64,000 nt of DNA from Streptomyces sp. ISL-10 (GTDB lineage Bacteria > Actinomycetota > Actinomycetes > Streptomycetales > Streptomycetaceae). Below the pieces are notes generated by a model, which saw only the letters and a program-made list of their open reading frames with translations, was not told the origin of the DNA and ran no database searches. Shown here piece by piece: positions 7,526 to 16,651 of the stretch. Every line of letters begins with the position of its first letter. The first letter of the stretch is position 1. The stretch spans positions 186,001-250,000 of the forward strand of contig NZ_JAGGOJ010000017.1 of NCBI RefSeq assembly GCF_018614575.1, in the 5' to 3' direction. The position numbers and the translations under genes are program-made.

Positions 7526-7543
7526 GGTTAGGTAAACCTAACC
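7526..7543. promoter_or_regulatory. Candidate DtxR/IdeR-type iron box
   Basis: GGTTAGGTAAACCTAACC has perfect 8-bp arms (GGTTAGGT / ACCTAACC) around 2 bp. Aligned to the published 19-bp iron-box consensus it matches 13 positions, with the TTAGGT and CTAACC cores intact. It is positioned to repress the 66-aa ORF starting at 7492. Confidence 0.6.
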
Positions 7544-7687
7544 AGGTCTCCCCACCATGTCATCACGCGCGGGACGCCGGGCGCAACATTTTCCCGACGT
7601 CTTGTCGGAACGTACGGCGTGACAGGCCCAGGAGCCGAGCCCAGGGGGTGTCCGGCGCCTCGGGGCCGGACTATCCCCCCAAGGCCC

Positions 7688-8212
7688 TCAGATCGCCCCG
7701 ATCCCCGCCCAGCGCTCGCCGTACCCGTGCAGCAGCACCTCACGGCGCTCGTCCTCCGTGTCGCCCACCACCCGGTGGATCACCACGTGCAGCCGGTCCT
7801 CGGACAGGTCCTCGACCTTGCCCTCGCCCCACTCGACCACCACCACCGACTCCGGCAGCGAGACATCGAGGTCGAGGTCCTCCATCTCGTCGAGCCCGCC
7901 GCCCAGGCGGTACGCGTCGACGTGCACCAGCGCCGGGCCGCCCGTCAGGGAGGGGTGGACCCGGGCGATCACGAAGGTGGGGGACGTGACGGCGCCGCGC
8001 ACCCCGAGCCCCTCGCCCAGGCCGCGCGTCAGCGTCGTCTTGCCTGCGCCGAGCTCTCCTGTGAGCATCACCAGGTCGCCGGGGCGCAGCAGTTTCGCGA
8101 GCCTGCGGCCCAGGTCCTGCATCTGCTCCGGGGACTCGATCGAGAGGCGGGCGGACCCGGTGACGGCTGTCTCAGCCGCCGGGCTGTGCGGTGCTTCCAG
8201 CGGTGTTTCCAT
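7688..8212 (-). CDS. tsaE: tRNA threonylcarbamoyladenosine biosynthesis ATPase TsaE
   Basis: A 174-residue P-loop ATPase of the TsaE/YjeE family that completes the TsaB-TsaD-TsaE set for t6A37 synthesis. The Walker A motif is GELGAGKTT (about residues 52-60), followed by SPTFVIARVH, the family signature DAYRLGG, and a Walker B-like SVVVVEWGE. ATG at 8212 is used; a TTG at 8221 is also in frame. The gene overlaps the end of the upstream hydrolase gene by about 40 bp, so translation of the two is probably coupled. There is no clear Shine-Dalgarno. Confidence 0.93.
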   Translation of the reverse strand: METPLEAPHSPAAETAVTGSARLSIESPEQMQDLGRRLAKLLRPGDLVMLTGELGAGKTTLTRGLGEGLGVRGAVTSPTFVIARVHPSLTGGPALVHVDAYRLGGGLDEMEDLDLDVSLPESVVVVEWGEGKVEDLSEDRLHVVIHRVVGDTEDERREVLLHGYGERWAGIGAI

Positions 8213-9407
8213 ACGTGCCAACGTTAGCGGCTGCCGGGACCGCGCCCGCCCGGGCCAGCAGATCCGCCAGCCGGTCGGTGACGGCCTCGGGGTGCTCCAG
8301 CATCACCAGATGGCCCGCGTCCGGCACGATCACCAGCTCGGCCTCCGGCATCAACCCGGCGATCGCCTCACTGTGCGTACTGGGGGTGACCAGGTCCTTG
8401 TCACCCGCGAGGACGAGGACCGGCAGGCCCTCGAACACGACCAGCGCCTCGGCCTTGTCGTGCTCGGCGAACGCAGGGTAGAACTCGGCGACCACATCGA
8501 TCGGCGTCGACTCGATCATCCGTTCCGCGAACCGGGCGACCGCCGGATCGACGTCCCTGGACGAGAACGAGTACCGCTTGATCAGCCCGGCGAACAGGTC
8601 CGCCGTCGCCCGCCTGCCCCGTTCGACCAGCTCCGCCTGCGAGCCGAGGGCCCGCAGCACCCCGGGCAGCACCCGGCGCACCGCGTTGACGCCCGCGACC
8701 GGCAGGCCGTAACTGACCTCGCCGAGCTTGCCCGACGACGTGCCGATCAGGGCGACGGCGGCCACCCGCTCCCGGACGAGCTCGGGGAAGTGGGCGCCCA
8801 GCGCCATCATCGTCATGCCGCCCATGGAGTGGCCGACGAGCACCAGCGGCCCCTCGGGCGCGGCCGCGTCGATGACGGCCTTCAGGTCCCGGCCGAGCTG
8901 GTCGATGGAGACCGGCACGCCGCCCTGTCCCGCCTGCCCTGCGCTGCGTGCCGAACGGCCGTGGCTGCGCTGGTCCCAGTACACCGCGCGCACCAGACCG
9001 CGCAGCGCAGCGCGCTGGAAGTGCCAGGAGTCCTGGCTGAGGCAGTAGCCGTGGCTGAAGACGACGGTGACGGGAGCGGGCGACTTGCGGCCGAACATCC
9101 GGCGGCGACGCGGTGCGGCCACATCCGGATCGACCTCCTCCACCTCGTAGTGGAGCTCGGTGCCGTCGTCCGCGACCGCCGTTCCCGACACGCCGCGCAG
9201 CGAGCCGTACGGGCCGGCGGCGTCGAGAGCGAGACGCGCCTTCCGGCGCATGCCGCGGCCCACGGTGAGGCGCTCGATGGCGACGCCCGCCGCGGCGCCA
9301 GCCGCGACCACGCCTATGGCGGCACCGGCGATGCCCGCCCTGCGCCAGTTGCCCGTGGCCACCGCGGCGGCGGCCTCGGCCACGTCCCCCGTGCTGGTCT
9401 CGCTCAC
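8172..9407 (-). CDS. Alpha/beta hydrolase with N-terminal membrane segment
   Basis: A 411-residue protein. A hydrophobic segment near residues 25-45 (AGIAGAAIGVVAAGAAAGVAI) suggests membrane attachment. The hydrolase domain follows: an HGYCLSQDSW oxyanion strand near 120, the nucleophile elbow GHSMGG near 193, an acid in AGDKDLVTP, and the catalytic His in DAGHLVMLEHPE. The substrate is unknown; it could be an esterase or lipase. GTG at 9407 is preceded by AGGAGGGG. It sits 10 bp after alr and before tsaE, a conserved streptomycete order. Confidence 0.85.
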   Translation of the reverse strand: MSETSTGDVAEAAAAVATGNWRRAGIAGAAIGVVAAGAAAGVAIERLTVGRGMRRKARLALDAAGPYGSLRGVSGTAVADDGTELHYEVEEVDPDVAAPRRRRMFGRKSPAPVTVVFSHGYCLSQDSWHFQRAALRGLVRAVYWDQRSHGRSARSAGQAGQGGVPVSIDQLGRDLKAVIDAAAPEGPLVLVGHSMGGMTMMALGAHFPELVRERVAAVALIGTSSGKLGEVSYGLPVAGVNAVRRVLPGVLRALGSQAELVERGRRATADLFAGLIKRYSFSSRDVDPAVARFAERMIESTPIDVVAEFYPAFAEHDKAEALVVFEGLPVLVLAGDKDLVTPSTHSEAIAGLMPEAELVIVPDAGHLVMLEHPEAVTDRLADLLARAGAVPAAANVGTYGNTAGSTAQPGG

Positions 9408-9417
9408 CGTGCCCCTC

Positions 9418-10614
9418 CTACTCGTCGGCGGTCCGCCCGCTCACGTACTGCTCGTCCTGGGCAACCTCGTTCACATAGACGCGCGGCACCCTGGCACCGA
9501 TGCGGGTGACGATTTCGTACGCGATCGTGCCCGCCGCCTCGGCCCAGTCCTCGGCGGTCGGCTCGCCCCGGTCGCCCGGACCGAACAGCAGCGCCTCGGC
9601 ACCCTCCTCGACCATCTGCCCGCCGAGATCGACGACGAACTGGTCCATCGCGACCCGCCCCGCGACCCGCCGCCACTTCCCGCCGACCAACACCGGCCCG
9701 CGGCCCGACGCATGACGCGGAATGCCGTCCGCGTAGCCGAGGGGGATCAGGCCGAGCGTCGTCTCGGCGCCGGTGACGTAGTGGTGGCCGTAGCTGACGC
9801 CGTGGCCTGCCGGCACCTGCTTGACGAGCGCCACGGACGCGGCGAGCGTCATCACCGGGCGCAGTCCGAAGTCCGCGGGTGTGCCGAGCTCGGGGCTGGG
9901 CGAGACGCCGTACATCGCGATACCGGTCCGCACGAGGTCGAAGTGCGCGTCCGGAAGGGTGAGGGTGGCCGGGGAGTTGGCGATGTGCCGCACCTCGGGC
10001 TCCACGCCGGCCTTCTCCGCGTGGTCGACCATGTCCCGGAAGACGTCCAGCTGAGCGGCGATCGAGGGGTGGCCGGGCTCGTCGGCACAGGCGAAGTGCG
10101 ACCACAGTCCGGTGACCTCGACCAGGCCCGCGTCCTCGGCCGCGCGTGCGGCCGCGACCAGTCCGGGCCAGTCGGCGGGCGGACAGCCGTTGCGGCCGAG
10201 TCCGGTGTCGGCCTTGAGCTGGACCCGGGCGGGGAGGCCCGCCTCCTCGGCCGCCGCGGTGACCTCCTTCAGCGCCCACAGGCCGCTCACGGACATGTCG
10301 AGGTCCGCCTCGATGCCCGCGCGCCAAGGGTCGCCCGGCGTCCACAGCCAGCACATGATCCGGCCGCCGACACCCGCCGCGCGCAGGGCGAGCGCCTCGT
10401 GCGGAGTGGCCGTGCCCAGCCAGGTGGCGCCCGCCGCGAGCGCGGCCCGGGCGCAGGGCACCATGCCGTGCCCGTACGCGTCCGACTTCACCACGGCCAT
10501 CAGGGCGGCACGCGGCGCGCGGGCACGCAGCGCGCGGACGTTGGCGCGCAGGGCCGCGAGATCGATCTCGGCACGGGCCCTCGGCGGGGCGGGGGGCGGC
10601 GGTGTCTGGCTCAT
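9418..10614 (-). CDS. alr: Alanine racemase
   Basis: A 398-residue PLP enzyme that interconverts L- and D-alanine for peptidoglycan. The PLP lysine is in AVVKSDAYGHG (Lys43). Other family segments are HFACADEPGHPS and GIAMYGVSPSPELG, and the second half carries the beta-barrel domain (RVAMDQFVVDLG). Length is normal. It is part of the nnr-alr-hydrolase-tsaE run. A GACACT hexamer 7 nt before the ATG is a weak candidate for a leaderless promoter. Confidence 0.97.
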   Translation of the reverse strand: MSQTPPPPAPPRARAEIDLAALRANVRALRARAPRAALMAVVKSDAYGHGMVPCARAALAAGATWLGTATPHEALALRAAGVGGRIMCWLWTPGDPWRAGIEADLDMSVSGLWALKEVTAAAEEAGLPARVQLKADTGLGRNGCPPADWPGLVAAARAAEDAGLVEVTGLWSHFACADEPGHPSIAAQLDVFRDMVDHAEKAGVEPEVRHIANSPATLTLPDAHFDLVRTGIAMYGVSPSPELGTPADFGLRPVMTLAASVALVKQVPAGHGVSYGHHYVTGAETTLGLIPLGYADGIPRHASGRGPVLVGGKWRRVAGRVAMDQFVVDLGGQMVEEGAEALLFGPGDRGEPTAEDWAEAAGTIAYEIVTRIGARVPRVYVNEVAQDEQYVSGRTADE

Positions 10615-10697
10615 CGCGCCCAGTGTCTCAGAGCCGTACGCCTCCGACCGTATGTGCGGCGGTCGACTGTGTCACTCGCCGGGCGGCGCCCCGGCCG

Positions 10698-12137
10698 TCA
10701 TTCCCTCACATCACGCCAGGCGTCCGGGAGAGTCGCCGCCACTTCGGACGCGGTGATCGGTACGCCCCTCGCGACGCGGAGCCGGGCCGCGAGGCCGTGC
10801 AGATAAGCCGCGGCGGAACCCGCGTCGCGGGCGGCGAGCCCTGCGGCGAGCAGCGAACCGGCGAGCCCGGAGAGGACGTCCCCGCTGCCCGCCGTCGCCA
10901 GCCAGGGGGTGCCCATGGGATTGACGCGCACCGGGGAGCGTCCGCCGTCCGCGTCGGCGACCAGCGTGGTGGAGCCCTTGAGCAGCACGGTCGCGCCGAA
11001 GCGGGCGGCCAGTTCCCGCACGGACGCGAGGCGCGCCGACTCCACCTCCTCGCGCGCCACGCCGAGCAGCGCGGCGGCCTCGCCCGCGTGCGGCGTCATG
11101 AGTGTGGGCGCGGCTCGGTCGCGTAGGGCGGCGGCGTCCAGCAGCCGCAGGCCGTCGGCGTCGACGAGCACCGGAACGTCGGAGGCGAGCACCTCCCGTA
11201 CGGCGGCGGCGTCCTCTCCGATGCCCGGTCCGACGACCCAGGCCTGGACCCGGCCCGCCTTGCCCGGCGGGCCCGCGTGCACCAGGGTCTCCGGGAATCG
11301 GGCGATCACCGCGTCCGCCGCCGGTCCCACGTACCGCACGGCGCCGGCGCCTCCGCGCAGGGCTCCCGCCACGGCGAGGACGGCCGCGCCCGGGTAGCGC
11401 GCGGACCCGGCGACGATGCCGACGACGCCCCGGCGGTACTTGTCGCTCTCCGCGGCCGGCAGGGGCAACAGGCGTGCCACGTCGGCGTGTTGCAGCGCCT
11501 CCAGGTCCGGCACGGACGGCAGGTGCTCCTCGATTCCGATGCCGACCAGCCGGACCGAGCCCGTGTACTCCTTGGCCGGGTCGACGAGCAGTCCGGGCTT
11601 GTACGTCCCGAACGTCACCGTCGTGTCGGCGCGCAGCGCCTCGCCCCGCACTTCTCCCGTGTCGGCCTCGATGCCGCTCGGCAGGTCGACGGCGACGACG
11701 ACGGCGTTCGACCCGCGGGCGGCGCGAGCCACCGGCACGGCGTCCGGCCGCAGGCCGCCGTGGCCGCCGATCCCGGTGATGCCGTCCAGCACGAGGTCGG
11801 CGGCGGCGAGCACCTCGAACGGGTCGTCGGCGATCCTGCCGCCCCTGGCGAGCAGGGCGGCGAGTCCCGCCGCATGGGCGCGGTCGGGCGCGAGCAGGAC
11901 GGCGGTGACCCCCGCGCCGCGCCGTGCGAGGCGCGCCCCGGCGAACAGGGTGTCGCCTCCGTTGTCCCCGCTGCCGACGAGCAGCACGACGCGTGCGCCG
12001 TACACCCGGCCCAGCAGATCGGCACAGGCGGCGGCCAGTCCGGCGGCGGCGCGCTGCATGAGCGCGCCCTCGGGCAGGCGGGCCATGAGCTGCGCCTCGG
12101 CGTGCCGTACGGTCTCGACGCTGTAGGCAGTACGCAT
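10698..12137 (-). CDS. nnr: Bifunctional NAD(P)H-hydrate epimerase / ADP-dependent NAD(P)H-hydrate dehydratase
   Basis: A 479-residue fusion that repairs damaged NAD(P)H. The N-terminal half is a YjeF_N epimerase (GSGDNGGDTLFAGARLARRG near 52-71, VAVDLPSGIEADTG near 157-170). The C-terminal half is the ribokinase-like dehydratase, with TPHAGEAAALLG and the phosphate-binding GSGDVLSGLAGSLLAAG. ATG at 12137 (MRTAYSVETVRHAE) matches the usual N-terminus. CAGACT lies 6 nt before it and no Shine-Dalgarno is visible, so a leaderless transcript is possible. Confidence 0.95.
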   Translation of the reverse strand: MRTAYSVETVRHAEAQLMARLPEGALMQRAAAGLAAACADLLGRVYGARVVLLVGSGDNGGDTLFAGARLARRGAGVTAVLLAPDRAHAAGLAALLARGGRIADDPFEVLAAADLVLDGITGIGGHGGLRPDAVPVARAARGSNAVVVAVDLPSGIEADTGEVRGEALRADTTVTFGTYKPGLLVDPAKEYTGSVRLVGIGIEEHLPSVPDLEALQHADVARLLPLPAAESDKYRRGVVGIVAGSARYPGAAVLAVAGALRGGAGAVRYVGPAADAVIARFPETLVHAGPPGKAGRVQAWVVGPGIGEDAAAVREVLASDVPVLVDADGLRLLDAAALRDRAAPTLMTPHAGEAAALLGVAREEVESARLASVRELAARFGATVLLKGSTTLVADADGGRSPVRVNPMGTPWLATAGSGDVLSGLAGSLLAAGLAARDAGSAAAYLHGLAARLRVARGVPITASEVAATLPDAWRDVRE

Positions 12138-12258
12138 CCCCCGAGTCTGCCTCACACGTCCTGGCCCCGCGCGAGGACGCCGCACCACAAGTGTCCCGAT
12201 GGAACCCCGAGTTACGCGCACCGACGGCGGCCGGCCCCCGGCGCGGGCACGCCACCGG

Positions 12259-12627
12259 TCACCCCTCCGCGATCACCACCGCCGACGCCACACCCGCGTC
12301 GTGGCTCAGCGACACATGCCACGAGCGCACCCCCAGCTCCGCCGCGCGGGCCGCCACCGTGCCGCGGACGCGCAGGCGGGGACGGCCCGAGTCCTCCACG
12401 TACACCTCGGCGTCCGTCCACAGCAGTCCGGCCGGTGCGCCCAGTGCCTTGGCCAGCGCCTCCTTCGCGGCGAACCTCGCCGCCAGGGAGGCGTACCCCC
12501 TCCGCTCCCCGCTCGGCAGCAACAACTCGTGTGCCACGAACAGCCGTTCCGCCATGTTCGGCGTCCGCCTCATCGACGCGGCGAACCGGTCGATCTCCGC
12601 GACGTCGATCCCCACCCCGATGATCAT
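12259..12627 (-). CDS. acpS: Holo-[acyl-carrier-protein] synthase
   Basis: A 122-residue AcpS-type phosphopantetheinyl transferase. It moves the 4'-phosphopantetheine of CoA to a serine of acyl carrier proteins. Diagnostic motifs are the N-terminal MIIGVGIDVAEIDRF (metal-binding Asp), FAAKEALAKALG near residues 52-63, and the C-terminal WHVSLSHDAGVASA. Length is normal for a trimeric AcpS. The ATG at 12627 has a purine-rich GGGAGCGGGAGG upstream. It lies 31 bp after glmS and may share its transcript. In Streptomyces it serves fatty-acid and many polyketide ACPs. Confidence 0.96.
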   Translation of the reverse strand: MIIGVGIDVAEIDRFAASMRRTPNMAERLFVAHELLLPSGERRGYASLAARFAAKEALAKALGAPAGLLWTDAEVYVEDSGRPRLRVRGTVAARAAELGVRSWHVSLSHDAGVASAVVIAEG

Positions 12628-12658
12628 GCGACGGCGCCTCCCGCTCCCTGCCCGTCCC

Positions 12659-14506
12659 TCACTCCACCGTCACCGACTTGGCCAGGTTGCGGGGCTGGTC
12701 CACTTCATTGCCGCGCGCCGTCGCCAGCTCGCAGGCGAAGACCTGGAGCGGCACCGTCGCCACCATGGGCTGGAGGAGGGTCGGCGTCGCCGGGATCCAC
12801 ACCAGATGGTCCGCGTAGGGCACGACCGACTCGTCGCCCTCCTCCGCGATCACGATGGTCCGCGCTCCCCGGGCCCGGATCTCCTGGATGTTGGACACGA
12901 TCTTGTCGTGCAGGACCGAACGCCCGCGCGGCGACGGCACCACGACCACCACCGGCAGATCCTTCTCGATCAGGGCGATCGGACCGTGCTTGAGCTCACC
13001 CGCCGCGAAGCCCTCCGCGTGCATGTACGCCAGCTCCTTGAGCTTGAGCGCGCCCTCCAGCGCCACCGGATAGCCCACGTGCCGCCCCAGGAACAGCACG
13101 GTGTTCTTGTCCGCCAGCGAACGCGCCAGCTCGCGCACCGGCTCCATCGTCTCCAGCACCCGCTCGACCTGGCCGGAGATCTGCGCCAGGTCCCGGACCA
13201 CGACCCGGATCTCGTCGCCCCACTTGGTGCCGCGCACCTGCCCCAGGTAGAGGGCCACCAGGTAACAGGCCACCAGCTGCGTCAGGAACGCCTTGGTCGA
13301 GGCGACCGCCACCTCCGGGCCCGCGTGCGTGTACAGCACGGCGTCCGACTCGCGCGGGATGGTCGACCCGTTCGTGTTGCAGATGGCCAGCACCTTGGCG
13401 CCCTGCTCGCGCGCGTGCCGCAGCGCCATCAGGGTGTCCATGGTCTCGCCGGACTGCGAGATGGCGACGACCAGCGTCCGCTGGTCCAGGATCGGGTCCC
13501 GGTAACGGAATTCGCTCGCCAGCTCCACCTCGCACGGGATACGGGTCCAGTGCTCGATCGCGTACTTCGCGATCAGGCCCGCGTGGAACGCGGTCCCGCA
13601 GGCCACGATGACGACCTTGGTCGCCTCGCGCAGCACGGACACCGGGATGCGCACCTCGTCCAGGCTCAGAGATCCGGCGGCGTCGATGCGGCCCAGCAGC
13701 GTGTCGGCGACCGCCTTGGGCTGTTCGGCGATCTCCTTGAGCATGAAGTAGTCGTAGCCGCCCTTCTCGGCCGCGGAGGCGTCCCAGTCCACGTGGTAGG
13801 AGCGCACATCCGCGGGCGCGCCGTCGAAGCCGGTGACCGTCACGCCGTCGCGGCGCAGCTCCACCACCTGGTCCTGGCCCAGCTCGATCGCCGACCGTGT
13901 ATGGGCGATGAAGGCGGCCACGTCGGAGGCGAGGAAGGACTCCCCCTCCCCGACGCCCACCACCAGCGGAGAGTTCCGCCGCGCGCCGACCACCACGTCC
14001 GGCTCGTCCGCGTGCACGGCGACCAGGGTGAACGCGCCCTGAAGCTGACGGCACACCAGCCGCATGGCCTCGGCGAGGTCCCCGCACGACGAGAACGACT
14101 CCGCGAGCAGATGCGCCACGACCTCGGTGTCGGTCTCCGACGTCAGATCGTGCCCGCGCTCGGCCAACTCGGCCCGCAGCACGGCGAAGTTCTCGATGAT
14201 GCCGTTGTGCACGACGGCGACCCGGCCCGCGTTGTCCAGGTGGGGGTGCGCATTGGCGTCGGTGGGGCCCCCGTGCGTGGCCCACCTGGTGTGCCCGATT
14301 CCGGTGGAGCCGCTCGGCAGCGGCCGCTCCACCAGTTCCTTCTCCAGGTTGACGAGCTTGCCCGCCTTCTTGGCCGCGGCGAGGCCGCCGTCGGCGAGCA
14401 CGGCGACCCCGGCCGAGTCGTAGCCGCGGTACTCCAGCCGCTTCAGCCCGGCGATGACCACATCAAGCGCCGACTGTCCGCCGACGTAACCCACGATTCC
14501 GCACAT
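12659..14506 (-). CDS. glmS: Glutamine--fructose-6-phosphate aminotransferase (isomerizing)
   Basis: A 615-residue GlmS that makes glucosamine-6-phosphate, the first committed step to UDP-GlcNAc and peptidoglycan. The N-terminal glutaminase begins MCGIVGYVGG with the nucleophile Cys2. Two SIS sugar-isomerase domains follow (ACGTAFHAG, SQSGETMDTL) and the protein ends LAKSVTVE as is usual. Its product feeds GlmM, encoded at 18648-20006. The start is preceded by TAGGCT with a 7-nt gap and no Shine-Dalgarno, suggesting leaderless expression. No glmS riboswitch is visible upstream. Confidence 0.97.
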   Translation of the reverse strand: MCGIVGYVGGQSALDVVIAGLKRLEYRGYDSAGVAVLADGGLAAAKKAGKLVNLEKELVERPLPSGSTGIGHTRWATHGGPTDANAHPHLDNAGRVAVVHNGIIENFAVLRAELAERGHDLTSETDTEVVAHLLAESFSSCGDLAEAMRLVCRQLQGAFTLVAVHADEPDVVVGARRNSPLVVGVGEGESFLASDVAAFIAHTRSAIELGQDQVVELRRDGVTVTGFDGAPADVRSYHVDWDASAAEKGGYDYFMLKEIAEQPKAVADTLLGRIDAAGSLSLDEVRIPVSVLREATKVVIVACGTAFHAGLIAKYAIEHWTRIPCEVELASEFRYRDPILDQRTLVVAISQSGETMDTLMALRHAREQGAKVLAICNTNGSTIPRESDAVLYTHAGPEVAVASTKAFLTQLVACYLVALYLGQVRGTKWGDEIRVVVRDLAQISGQVERVLETMEPVRELARSLADKNTVLFLGRHVGYPVALEGALKLKELAYMHAEGFAAGELKHGPIALIEKDLPVVVVVPSPRGRSVLHDKIVSNIQEIRARGARTIVIAEEGDESVVPYADHLVWIPATPTLLQPMVATVPLQVFACELATARGNEVDQPRNLAKSVTVE

Positions 14507-14513
14507 GGTCCGC

Positions 14514-14519
14514 AGCCTA
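14514..14519 (-). promoter_or_regulatory. Probable leaderless promoter (-10) of glmS
   Basis: Minus-strand TAGGCT ends 7 nt (GCGGACC) before the ATG at 14506. It is the same hexamer as at tsaB and fits TANNNT. The -35 is weak. Confidence 0.45.
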
Positions 14520-14633
14520 CGGCGCGGGGCGCGGCTCGGCAGCGAGCCCGCACGCAGCTCGGAACAGGCCCGCACGGCCGACGGCCGGGAGCGTGGGTCC
14601 GGCGCAGCGCCCGTCACCCGGCGGGGCCGGCGC

Positions 14634-15443
14634 TCACACCTTCGCCCGGTACGCCCGCATCGCCAGCGGGCAGAACACCACCGCTATGCCCGCCGCCCAC
14701 ACCAGCGACCACAGCACCGGCTCCGCCACGGGGCCGCCCAGCAGCAGGCCGCGGAACGCGTCCGACAGATGGGTGACCGGGTTGACGTCACTCCACGCCT
14801 GGAGCCAGCCCGGCATGGTGTCGACCACGACGAACGCGCTGCTGGTGAACGTGATCGGGAAGATCAGCGTGAAGGCGAACGCCTGCACCTTCTCCGCATC
14901 GCCCGCCAGCATCCCGATCAGCACCGCGCTCCAGGACACCGCCGCCGCGAAGACGACCAGCAAAAGGGCGCCGACCAGGAATCCCCCGAAGCCGCCGGTG
15001 ATCCGGAAGCCCAGTGCCACGCCGAGGCCGATCATGAGCAGCATCGCCCACACATGCTTGGCGAGGTCCGCGGTGATCCGCCCGATCAGCGGCGCGGAGC
15101 GGGCTATGGGCAGGCTGCGCAGCCGGTCGAACACCCCTTTGGTCAGGTCGGTGTTGAGCGCCATGGCGGTGTACATCGTCATGAACAGCGTGTTCTGCAC
15201 GATGATGCCGGGCAGCGCGTATTTCAGATACGCCTCCGGGGAGCCGGCCATCTGCCCGCCGAGGACATAGGTGAACAGGAACACGAACATGATCGGCGTC
15301 ACGCTGTAGTCCACGAGCTCCAGCGGATTGTGCTTGACCGCCACCAGGCTGCGCCACGCCATCGTGAGGGTCTGCTGGGCCCAGGCCAGCGGCTTCACCC
15401 GGCCCGACGCCGTCAGCGTGGCCGTGATCGTCGTGGCCGTCAT
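14634..15443 (-). CDS. ABC-2 type exporter permease (DrrB-like)
   Basis: A 269-residue membrane protein with six predicted hydrophobic segments and the ABC-2 permease pattern (VTPIMFVFLFTYVLGG; then GVFDRLRSLPIARSAPLIGR; then VNPVTHLSDAFRGLLLGG). It resembles DrrB, the daunorubicin export permease. The ATG overlaps the ATPase stop as ATGA, so the two subunits are made together. Substrate unknown: no biosynthetic genes are nearby, so general drug or lipid export is as likely as a specialised role. Confidence 0.9.
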   Translation of the reverse strand: MTATTITATLTASGRVKPLAWAQQTLTMAWRSLVAVKHNPLELVDYSVTPIMFVFLFTYVLGGQMAGSPEAYLKYALPGIIVQNTLFMTMYTAMALNTDLTKGVFDRLRSLPIARSAPLIGRITADLAKHVWAMLLMIGLGVALGFRITGGFGGFLVGALLLVVFAAAVSWSAVLIGMLAGDAEKVQAFAFTLIFPITFTSSAFVVVDTMPGWLQAWSDVNPVTHLSDAFRGLLLGGPVAEPVLWSLVWAAGIAVVFCPLAMRAYRAKV

Positions 15444-16483
15444 GCCGGACTCACCGCCTCCGCCCTCGTGCTCTCGTCACCGCCGAGGCCCCCCTGCGCG
15501 CCGCCGTCCCCGTCCGGCCCCGGCTCCGGCCCGGAACCGTTCCCGGACTGCGGCTCGGCCTTGTGGCCGGTGAGCGCCAGGAAGACCTCGTCCAGCGAGG
15601 ACCGCCGCAGCGTCAGCTCCCCCACCGCGATCCCGTCCCGGTCGAGTCTGCGCACGACCGTGGGCATCAGCTCGGGATCCTTCACCGGAGCCGTGACCGA
15701 CCCGCCCTCGATCCGGGCCCCGTCCCCCGCGGCCTCGGCCACCAGCCGGTGCGCGGCCGGCAGGTCCTGAGCCCGGACCGGACGCAGCTCCAGCACCTGG
15801 CCGCCCACCTCGGACTTGAGCCGGTCGGGCGTGCCCTCGGCGATCACCTTCCCCTTGTCGATCACCACGATGTCGTCGGCGAGCACATCCGCCTCGTTCA
15901 GATACTGCGTGGTCAGCAGAGCGGTCGCCCCGTCCGCCACGAGGGCGCGGAGCATGTCCCACAGCTCTCCGCGGCTGTGCGGGTCGAGACCGGTCGTCGG
16001 CTCGTCGAGAAAGAGGATGCTGGGCCGGCCGACGAGGCTCGCCGCGAGGTCGAGGCGCCGCCGCATGCCGCCGGAGAACGTCTTCACGGCCCGGCCCGCC
16101 GCCTCGGTCAGCTGGAACCGGTCCAGCAGCTCGGCGGCCCGCGCCTTCGCCTCGCGTCTCGGCAGCCCGAGCAGACGGCCTATGAGCAGCAGGTTCTCCG
16201 TGCCGGTGAGATTCTCGTCCACGGCCGCGTACTGCCCGGTCAATCCGATGAGGGAGCGCACCAGGCCTGCCTCCCGGACGACGTCGTGGCCCGCCACCGT
16301 CGCCCGGCCGGCGTCCGGCGTGAGCAGCGTGGCGAAGATCCGCACCGCTGTCGTCTTGCCCGCCCCGTTCGGACCGAGCAGGCCGAGCACCGAGCCGGTG
16401 CGGGCCGCGAGATCCACCCCCGCCAGTGCCTCGGTCTCGTTGAACCGCTTGGCCAGGCCCTCCGCCTGAATCGCGTAGGTCAT
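15440..16483 (-). CDS. ABC exporter ATP-binding protein (DrrA-like)
   Basis: A 347-residue ATPase with Walker A GPNGAGKTT near residue 38, Q-loop GLTGQYAAVDENLTG, signature FSGGMRRRLDLAASL, Walker B ILFLDEPTTGLD, and the DrrA-type C-terminal domain (LRRSSLDEVFLALTGHKAE). The tail is Gly/Pro/Glu-rich. ATG at 16483 has AAGGGGAA upstream. Together with the overlapping permease gene it forms a half-transporter pair. A short GTGAC-TT-GTCAC palindrome lies 13 bp before the start and may be an operator. Confidence 0.93.
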   Translation of the reverse strand: MTYAIQAEGLAKRFNETEALAGVDLAARTGSVLGLLGPNGAGKTTAVRIFATLLTPDAGRATVAGHDVVREAGLVRSLIGLTGQYAAVDENLTGTENLLLIGRLLGLPRREAKARAAELLDRFQLTEAAGRAVKTFSGGMRRRLDLAASLVGRPSILFLDEPTTGLDPHSRGELWDMLRALVADGATALLTTQYLNEADVLADDIVVIDKGKVIAEGTPDRLKSEVGGQVLELRPVRAQDLPAAHRLVAEAAGDGARIEGGSVTAPVKDPELMPTVVRRLDRDGIAVGELTLRRSSLDEVFLALTGHKAEPQSGNGSGPEPGPDGDGGAQGGLGGDESTRAEAVSPA

Positions 16484-16495
16484 GGGATTCCCCTT

Positions 16496-16507
16496 GTGAC
16501 TTGTCAC
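16496..16507. promoter_or_regulatory. Short palindrome, possible operator of the ABC exporter
   Basis: GTGACTTGTCAC has perfect 5-bp arms around 2 bp and lies between the coding start of the ATPase (16483) and its upstream region. No regulator gene is adjacent. The surrounding 16508-16639 interval shows no gene. Confidence 0.3.
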
Positions 16508-16639
16508 GCCGCGGGCTTCGTGGCCGCCGCGCGTCGGCGCCCACCTCACAGACAACTGTGACGCACACCACTGACATTCCGGCCAGGCCACCTCCCGCCG
16601 CGTGACCCACCCCACCCCCCACAACCGCCCCGCAGCCCC

Positions 16640-16651
16640 GACAATGACCGT
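16640..16651 (+). promoter_or_regulatory. Probable leaderless promoter (-10) of coaA
   Basis: GACAAT (16640-16645) is followed by 6 nt (GACCGT) and the GTG at 16652. No Shine-Dalgarno precedes the start. A good -35 is not visible. Confidence 0.4.

Noticed and set aside
12507..14633. glmS ribozyme or riboswitch
   Set aside because: The 127 bp before glmS are short of conserved ribozyme sequence, and a -10-like TAGGCT 7 nt before the ATG leaves no leader.
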